From Devosia insulae DS-56 (GTDB lineage Bacteria > Pseudomonadota > Alphaproteobacteria > Rhizobiales > Devosiaceae): a DNA stretch of 55,940 bases. The stretch lies in assembly GCF_000970465.2 (NCBI RefSeq), contig NZ_LAJE02000401.1, forward strand, positions 1 through 55,940, in the 5' to 3' direction. Under the pieces are notes generated by a model. It was not told the origin of the DNA. It did no database searches and saw nothing but the letters and a program-made list of their open reading frames with translations. The first letter of the stretch is position 1. Every line of letters begins with the position of its first letter. Positions 51,199 through 55,940 of this stretch are shown here, piece after piece. Both the position numbers and the translations under genes were made by a program.

Positions 51199-52076
51199 TG
51201 AGCGCCATGGAAAACGACACTTCGATCGGCGACAGCCTCGTCCGCAACACGCCCGGGGTGAACAAGCGGCGCCTCGCCTTCCTCCTCTGCGTGCTGCTGA
51301 GCATCGCGATGATCCTGCCGCTGGCCTGGCTGGCGCGCTCGTCGCTGATGGAAATGGGGCAGATCTTCATCTTTCCGCCCGAGTGGATCCCCAACCCCTT
51401 TGCCTGGCACAACTACCCCGACGCGCTCACCACCATCCCGTTCTTCCTGTATTTGTGGAACTCGGCGCTGGTGGTGGTGCCGACCATTGTCGGCACGCTG
51501 TTCAGCTCGTCGCTCGCCGCCTATGCCTTTGCGCGCCTCAACTGGCCGTTCCGCGACCAGATCTTTGCCGTGCTGATGGCGACGCTGATGCTGCCTTATG
51601 TCATCACGCTGATCCCGACCTTCCTGATCTGGTCGGGGCTGGGCTTCGTCGATACCTATGTGCCGCTGATCGTGCCGCATTGGCTGGGCACCAACGTGTT
51701 CTACATTTTCCTGCTGCGCCAGTTCTTCAAGGCGCTGCCCAAGGAACTCGACGAGGCGGCGATCATCGATGGGGCGCACATTGTCCAGGTGTTCTGGTAC
51801 ATCGTGCTGCCGCTCAGCCGGCCGGCCCTGCTGGTGGTGGCGATCCTTTCCGGGCTCGGCGCCTGGAACGACTTCGTCGATCCGCTCGTCTACATCAACT
51901 CGTCGGAAAAATACACGGTAGCGCTTGGCCTTAGCCAGTTCGTCGGGCTGTACACCAGCCAGTGGAGCCTGTTGATGGCGGCCGCGACCGTGGTGATCAT
52001 CCCGGTGATCATCGTCTTCTTCTTCACCCAACGCTACTTCATGACCAGCATCACCATGACTGGGCTCAAGGGCTGA
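51198..52076 (+). CDS. Sugar ABC transporter permease (MalG/UgpE-like)
   Basis: A 292-aa inner-membrane permease with six helices and the EAA loop DEAAIIDGAHIVQVFWYIVLP (read in two parts), typical of MalG/UgpE. Second permease of the transporter. No ATP-binding gene follows; the next gene is a dehydrogenase. The transporter would need a shared or distant MsmK/UgpC-type ATPase. Confidence 0.92.
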   Translation: MSAMENDTSIGDSLVRNTPGVNKRRLAFLLCVLLSIAMILPLAWLARSSLMEMGQIFIFPPEWIPNPFAWHNYPDALTTIPFFLYLWNSALVVVPTIVGTLFSSSLAAYAFARLNWPFRDQIFAVLMATLMLPYVITLIPTFLIWSGLGFVDTYVPLIVPHWLGTNVFYIFLLRQFFKALPKELDEAAIIDGAHIVQVFWYIVLPLSRPALLVVAILSGLGAWNDFVDPLVYINSSEKYTVALGLSQFVGLYTSQWSLLMAAATVVIIPVIIVFFFTQRYFMTSITMTGLKG

Positions 52077-52097
52077 CAACGCCACAAGGGATGAGCA

Positions 52098-53099
52098 GTG
52101 ACTGATACGAAATCGAACACCCGGCCGCGCATCGCCCTGGTCGGGGCCGGTGGCCTCGGCAATGTGTGGGCGCAGACCATCGCCACCGACGCCAATGTGG
52201 AGTTTGCCGCCATCGTCGATCCGCTGATCGGCAGCGGCAAGGAATCGGCCTGGCTGGCCAACCATGCCGCCGTGCCGAAGTTCACCACCCTCGACGCAGC
52301 GGCAAAGGCGGGGCTCGACGCCGTCGTCGTCACCGCCCACTCGACCGTGCATGCCGATATCCTCAGGAACGCCGTTGCCCTGGGGCTCAACGCCCTGGTC
52401 GAAAAGCCCTTCACCATCAGCTATGCCGACAGCGAGGACATCGTTGCCCGTGCTGCGCAGCAGGGTGTGACGGTGATGGTCAGCCAGAACTACCGGTTCT
52501 TCCCCGGCGCCCTGCTGATCCGCGACATGGTGCACGACCGCCGCTATGGCGGCGTCGTCTCGGTGGTCGGCGAGTTCTGGTGCGATTGGGCCGGCAAGCC
52601 CTACCAGCACGCCATGACCCACGTCATGGGGCTCGAAATGGCGGTGCATCACTTCGATCTCTGCCGCGCCATGTTCGATGCCGATGCGGTCGGCGGCTAT
52701 GTGCGCGAGTGGCAGCCGGCCAACTCGCAATATGCCGGCGGCGGCGCCATCGAGGCGCTGTTCGACATGCGTGGCGACAGCACCGACTTCCCCTTCACCT
52801 ATACCGGCAGCCTTGTCGGCCGGGCGCCGCGCACCCCGTGGGGCGGCAAGTGGCGCATCGAGTTCGACACCGAGACGCTGGTCGTCGACGAGATCGATGG
52901 CCGCTATGGCGTCTATCGGGCCCATGCCGAAGGCCACGAATGGTTGGCCTCGTTCGATGGCGAGACCATGGGCTTCAACCGGCCATTCGAGCATTTCGTC
53001 GACTGCCTCATTGCCGGCAAGGAACCGTGGAGTTCGGGACGCGACAATCTCGGCACGATGAAGATGGCGCTCGGCGCCGAGTTCTTCGGCAAGCGATGA
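52098..53099 (+). CDS. Gfo/Idh/MocA family dehydrogenase
   Basis: A 333-aa NAD(P)-dependent sugar dehydrogenase. The Rossmann start is ALVGAGGLGNVWAQTIATDA, the conserved Lys-Pro pair is in ALVEKPFTIS, followed by a C-terminal alpha/beta domain. It probably oxidises the imported sugar or derivative. GTG 52098 is preceded by GGGATGAG. Its TGA overlaps the next ATG by 4 nt. Confidence 0.88.
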   Translation: MTDTKSNTRPRIALVGAGGLGNVWAQTIATDANVEFAAIVDPLIGSGKESAWLANHAAVPKFTTLDAAAKAGLDAVVVTAHSTVHADILRNAVALGLNALVEKPFTISYADSEDIVARAAQQGVTVMVSQNYRFFPGALLIRDMVHDRRYGGVVSVVGEFWCDWAGKPYQHAMTHVMGLEMAVHHFDLCRAMFDADAVGGYVREWQPANSQYAGGGAIEALFDMRGDSTDFPFTYTGSLVGRAPRTPWGGKWRIEFDTETLVVDEIDGRYGVYRAHAEGHEWLASFDGETMGFNRPFEHFVDCLIAGKEPWSSGRDNLGTMKMALGAEFFGKR

Positions 53100-53923
53100 G
53101 CAGGCGCGACGACATTCTTGCCGGGCTCGAGGCGAAGCGGGCCGACGGCCGCGCCATTATCGGCGCGGGCGCCGGCACCGGCATTTCGGCGAAGTTCCTG
53201 CACCAGGGCGGCGCCGACCTGATCTTCATCTACAATTCGGGCCGCTTCCGCATGCAGGGGCTGAGCTCGTGGGTGGGGCACCTCCCCTTCGGAGATGCCA
53301 ATGCCATCGTCATGGAAATGGGCGAGCGCGAAGTGATGCCGGTGGTACCCGACGCCAACGTTATCGCCGGTGTCTGCGGGTTCGACCCGACCCGCCGGAT
53401 GAGCCATTTCCTGCCCAACGTGGTGGAAGCCGGCTTTGCCGGGGTGATCAACTACCCCACCGTCGCGGTGATCGACGGCCGCATGCGCGCCGATCTCGAG
53501 GCCGGTGGTCTCGGCTTCGACAAGGAAGTCGGAATGATCCGCATCGCCAGCGGCCTGGGCCTCGTCACCACTGCCTATGTCGCGACCCCGGATGAGGCGG
53601 TGGCGATGATCGGCGCCGGCGTCGACATGATTGTCGCCCATATGGGGCTCACCGTCGGTGGGGCCATCGGGGCGCAGCACGCCATCGCCATGGATGAAGC
53701 GGTCAAGGGCGTGGCGGCGATTGCCGAAGCCAGCCGCAAGGCCCGCAGCGACGTCTTCGTCGTCGCGCATGGCGGACCGATTGCCGGCCCGGCCGATGCC
53801 GAGAAGCTGTTCAAGCTGGTCGAAGTCGACGGTTTCGTCGGCGCCTCCAGCATGGAACGCCTGCCGATCGAGGAGCCGCTGCGCGCCAACACCTTCGCCT
53901 TCACCCAGCTGCGCACCCGCTGA
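53096..53923 (+). CDS. TIM-barrel PEP-hydrolase family protein (Tm-1 C-terminal type)
   Basis: A 275-aa TIM-barrel enzyme-like protein of the phosphoenolpyruvate hydrolase family: RAIIGAGAGTGISAKFLHQG, GADLIFIYNSGRFRM, GVCGFDPTRRM, AHMGLTVGGAIGAQ and FVVAHGGPIAGPAD. In plants (tomato Tm-1) the same barrel is fused after a UPF0261 domain; here the UPF0261 partner is the next gene, 1 nt away. The catalytic role is unknown. Confidence 0.85.
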   Translation: MSRRDDILAGLEAKRADGRAIIGAGAGTGISAKFLHQGGADLIFIYNSGRFRMQGLSSWVGHLPFGDANAIVMEMGEREVMPVVPDANVIAGVCGFDPTRRMSHFLPNVVEAGFAGVINYPTVAVIDGRMRADLEAGGLGFDKEVGMIRIASGLGLVTTAYVATPDEAVAMIGAGVDMIVAHMGLTVGGAIGAQHAIAMDEAVKGVAAIAEASRKARSDVFVVAHGGPIAGPADAEKLFKLVEVDGFVGASSMERLPIEEPLRANTFAFTQLRTR

Positions 53924-53924
53924 G

Positions 53925-55151
53925 ATGCCGACCGTTGCGCTCATCGTGTCGCTCGACACCAAGGCCGACGAAGCGCGCTACCTGCGCGACCAGATCACGG
54001 CTGCCGGGGTGGCGGTAGAGGTGGTGGATTTCGGCATCGGCACGCCGGGCTTTGCGCCCGATGTCACTGCCGATACGCTGGCACGGCTCGGCAGCGGCTC
54101 GCTCGAGCACCTGGCGGCAACCCGCGATCGCGCCGCAGCGATCGACACCATGATGCGGGGCGCCGCTGCCTGGGCCGGCCTCGCCCATGCGCGGGGCCAG
54201 CTTGCCGGCGTCATCGCCATCGGCGGCTCGGGTGGCACGGCTGTCGGTACCGCAGCTATGCGCGCCCTGCCCTTCGGCTTGCCCAAGGTGATGGTCTCGA
54301 CCGTCGCCGCCTCCGATGTCCGCTCCTATGTCGGCACCAAGGACATCACCATGATCAACTCGGTGGTGGATTTCGCCGGCCTCAATCCGATCAGCGAACC
54401 GGTGCTGCGCAACGCCGCCGCCGCTATTGCCGCCATGGCGAAAGCCCAGGCCGCCCCGAGCCGGCTGCCGGCGCAACGTCTCATCGCTGCGACGCAGTTC
54501 GGGGTAACGACGCCGGCCGTCGAACAGGCGCACGCCCTGCTCGCCGTGGCGGGCTACACGCTGGTTCCCTTTCACGCCACCGGGATCGGCGGCCAGACTA
54601 TGGAATCGCTGATCGCCGATGGCCTGTTCGAAGCAGTGCTCGACCTCACCACCACCGAATGGGCCGACGAGATCGCCGGCGGCAACCTCTCGGCCGGCCC
54701 GGACCGGCTCGGCGCCGCAGCGCGCGCCGGCATCCCGCAGGTCATCGCCCCCGGGGCGTTGGATATGGCGAACTTCTTCGGCGTGCCGGTGCCCGAGCGC
54801 CACGCCTCCCGGCTGATCCACCAGCACAACGCCAATGTGGCGCTGATGCGCACCACGCCGGAAGAGAATGCAACGATCGGCCGCCGCATGGCCGAGAAGT
54901 TGAACCGTGCCGCCGGCCCGGTCGCCCTGCTGTTTCCGCTGCGCGGCGTCTCGGCGCTCGACGCCGAGGGCCAGCCTTTCTTCGATCGCGCCGCCGACGA
55001 GGCGCTGCTCGAGGCTTTCCGCCGGCACCTCGCACCGCAGGTGCGGCTCACTGAGCTCGACCTTCACATCAACGATCCCGCCTTTGCCGCTGCGGCCGTT
55101 GCCGAACTCCTCTCTCTCATCGAACAGCACAAGAAGAGACGCCATGCCTAA
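53925..55151 (+). CDS. Tm-1-like UPF0261 ATP-binding protein
   Basis: A 408-aa protein of the UPF0261/Tm-1-like family, with two Rossmann-like halves: ALIVSLDTKADEARYLRDQI, GVIAIGGSGGTAVGTAAMRA, TVAASDVRSYVGTKDITM and a second half with TTTEWADEIAGGNLSAGPDR. In tomato Tm-1 this domain binds ATP and the viral helicase; the bacterial function is unknown. It is linked here to a TIM-barrel partner and sugar import. Confidence 0.88.
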   Translation: MPTVALIVSLDTKADEARYLRDQITAAGVAVEVVDFGIGTPGFAPDVTADTLARLGSGSLEHLAATRDRAAAIDTMMRGAAAWAGLAHARGQLAGVIAIGGSGGTAVGTAAMRALPFGLPKVMVSTVAASDVRSYVGTKDITMINSVVDFAGLNPISEPVLRNAAAAIAAMAKAQAAPSRLPAQRLIAATQFGVTTPAVEQAHALLAVAGYTLVPFHATGIGGQTMESLIADGLFEAVLDLTTTEWADEIAGGNLSAGPDRLGAAARAGIPQVIAPGALDMANFFGVPVPERHASRLIHQHNANVALMRTTPEENATIGRRMAEKLNRAAGPVALLFPLRGVSALDAEGQPFFDRAADEALLEAFRRHLAPQVRLTELDLHINDPAFAAAAVAELLSLIEQHKKRRHA

Positions 55152-55503
55152 GACCACCGCCACCGAGAAGAACTTCCCCAACTGGAGCGAAACCCAGAAC
55201 TACGGCATCAGCCACCTCAAGGTCGGCGCCGAGGTCGAGCACCATTTCCACGATTGCCACGAGTACTGGATCATCATCTCGGGCGAAGGCGACGCGATGA
55301 GCGAGGGCAAGCCCTACCATCTCGGCCCCGGCGACATGCTGCTGACCAAGGCGGGCGACTACCACTCGCTGAAGGTCACCAAGGAAATGGTCGCAGTCTA
55401 CTATTACGGCGTGATGCCCGAGCATGGCCGCTGGGGGCACCTGCACGACGGCGAAGACCTGCCCTGGGCCGAGCACCTCGCCTCGCTGAAGGCGAAAGCC
55501 TGA
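55144..55503 (+). CDS. Cupin-domain protein
   Basis: A 119-aa single-domain cupin: LKVGAEVEHHFHDCHEYWII (a metal-binding His/Glu triad of the HxHxxxxE type), SEGKPYHLGPGDMLLTKAGD, then YHSLKVTKEM. Likely a metal-dependent isomerase or epimerase of the pathway. It overlaps the previous gene by 8 nt and its TGA overlaps the next ATG. Confidence 0.88.
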   Translation: MPKTTATEKNFPNWSETQNYGISHLKVGAEVEHHFHDCHEYWIIISGEGDAMSEGKPYHLGPGDMLLTKAGDYHSLKVTKEMVAVYYYGVMPEHGRWGHLHDGEDLPWAEHLASLKAKA

Positions 55504-55796
55504 TGACGGTCAAGCACGTCGTCCTGTTCGACTATGCCGAAACCGCCCCGGAAGCAGAAATCCAGGCGGTGATCGCAGGGCTCAACACCCTGCCGGCCGC
55601 GATTGACGAGATCCGCGACTGGTCGCTGGTCGAGGATCTCGGCAAGCGCCCGGGCTCCTTCCGCTTCTGCCTGATCGCGCATTTCGACGACATGGCCGCC
55701 ATGGAGCGCTACCTGGCGCATCCGGCGCACGTCAAAGCGGTGGAGCGGGCCATGCCCATCCTCACCAAGCTGGCCGAGCACGACCACTTGGTTTGA
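55503..55796 (+). CDS. Dabb (stress-responsive A/B barrel) domain protein
   Basis: A 97-aa dimeric alpha-beta barrel protein: VKHVVLFDYAETAPEAEIQ, AIDEIRDWSLVEDLG, and FRFCLIAHFDDMAAMERYLA, the Dabb pattern. In catabolic operons Dabb proteins often act as small isomerases or hydrolases (inference). Last gene of the operon; starts with TGATG overlap to the cupin. Confidence 0.88.
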   Translation: MTVKHVVLFDYAETAPEAEIQAVIAGLNTLPAAIDEIRDWSLVEDLGKRPGSFRFCLIAHFDDMAAMERYLAHPAHVKAVERAMPILTKLAEHDHLV

Positions 55797-55839
55797 GAGT
55801 TCTCGCTGCCAACCGGACGACTTGGTGCGGGAAGAGTAC

Positions 55840-55940
55840 CCCCCACCCTGTCCCTCCCCCGCAAGGGGGGAGGAGACCAAAACACCGGCGCTGGTGAAAG
55901 CGTCTCCCTCCCCCTTGCGGGGAGGGGACAGGGGTGGGGG
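55840..55940. repeat. Inverted GC-rich repeat at the window end
   Basis: Left arm CCCACCCTGTCCCTCCCC-like with CGCAAGGGGGGAGGAGAC (55840-55878) and right arm GTCTCCCTCCCCCTTGCGG onward (55899-55940) are inverted copies. It follows the Dabb operon and probably ends it. The right arm may run past the window edge. Confidence 0.7.

Noticed and set aside
51177-52994. Antisense frame of 605 codons opposite the permease and dehydrogenase
   Set aside because: Antisense shadow with Gln/His/Asp-rich composition.

Overview
The window is a stretch of high-GC alphaproteobacterial chromosome. The gene families (DUF6894, DUF1127, DUF2934 and DUF3606 small proteins, GlsB-type stress proteins, a GcvA-type LysR regulator) and repeated GGAAC-N16/17-CGTT-like promoters point to Hyphomicrobiales. 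A Devosia-like genome is my best guess, but no rRNA or marker gene here settles it. I see no tRNA, rRNA, CRISPR array, transposase or prophage.

Layout. 0-8.2 kb: a coupled heterodimeric ABC exporter; an SMR efflux gene beside a deletion scar that has cut two divergent genes (a carboxymuconolactone-decarboxylase-like gene and azoR); a DUF1127/YtkA-like pair; a GlxA-type AraC regulator divergent from a DUF899 operon. 8.3-20 kb: katE catalase divergent from a three-gene envelope-stress operon; an RsbQ-like hydrolase coupled to a PAS histidine kinase; single-domain response regulators; hemolysin III; a Crp-type regulator; a hybrid histidine kinase.

20-35 kb: a dense patch of small stress-type genes, many in paralogous sets (SH3 proteins, GEL-W-K-LR proteins, DUF6894), with remnants, dispersed repeats, several membrane peptides of 24-52 aa, a membrane-anchored collagen-like protein, an Hsp20 gene with a probable ROSE thermometer, a general-stress protein and a DUF892 ferritin-like protein. 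About eleven sites across 10-35 kb resemble promoters of the general-stress sigma factor EcfG, so much of this region may be one regulon. Three places look frameshifted or nonsense-mutated.

35-47 kb: an L,D-transpeptidase overlapping an orphan glycine-betaine-type binding protein; a four-gene operon with 4-nt overlaps (GNAT-like protein, acyl carrier protein, AMP ligase, PLP decarboxylase) that looks like a carrier-tethered amino-acid decarboxylation cassette; msrB; a LysR regulator; a methyltransferase followed by a PdxH-like oxidase; an AraC regulator divergent from a SnoaL-like gene.

47-55.9 kb: a TetR regulator, a MaoC hydratase and an eight-gene sugar-uptake/catabolic operon (binding protein, two permeases, Gfo/Idh/MocA dehydrogenase, TIM-barrel PEP-hydrolase family protein, Tm-1-like protein, cupin, Dabb protein). 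ACCGATCGGT operators lie before both MaoC and the operon, so TetR probably controls both. The operon lacks an ATPase in this window. The right end is an inverted repeat cut by the window edge.
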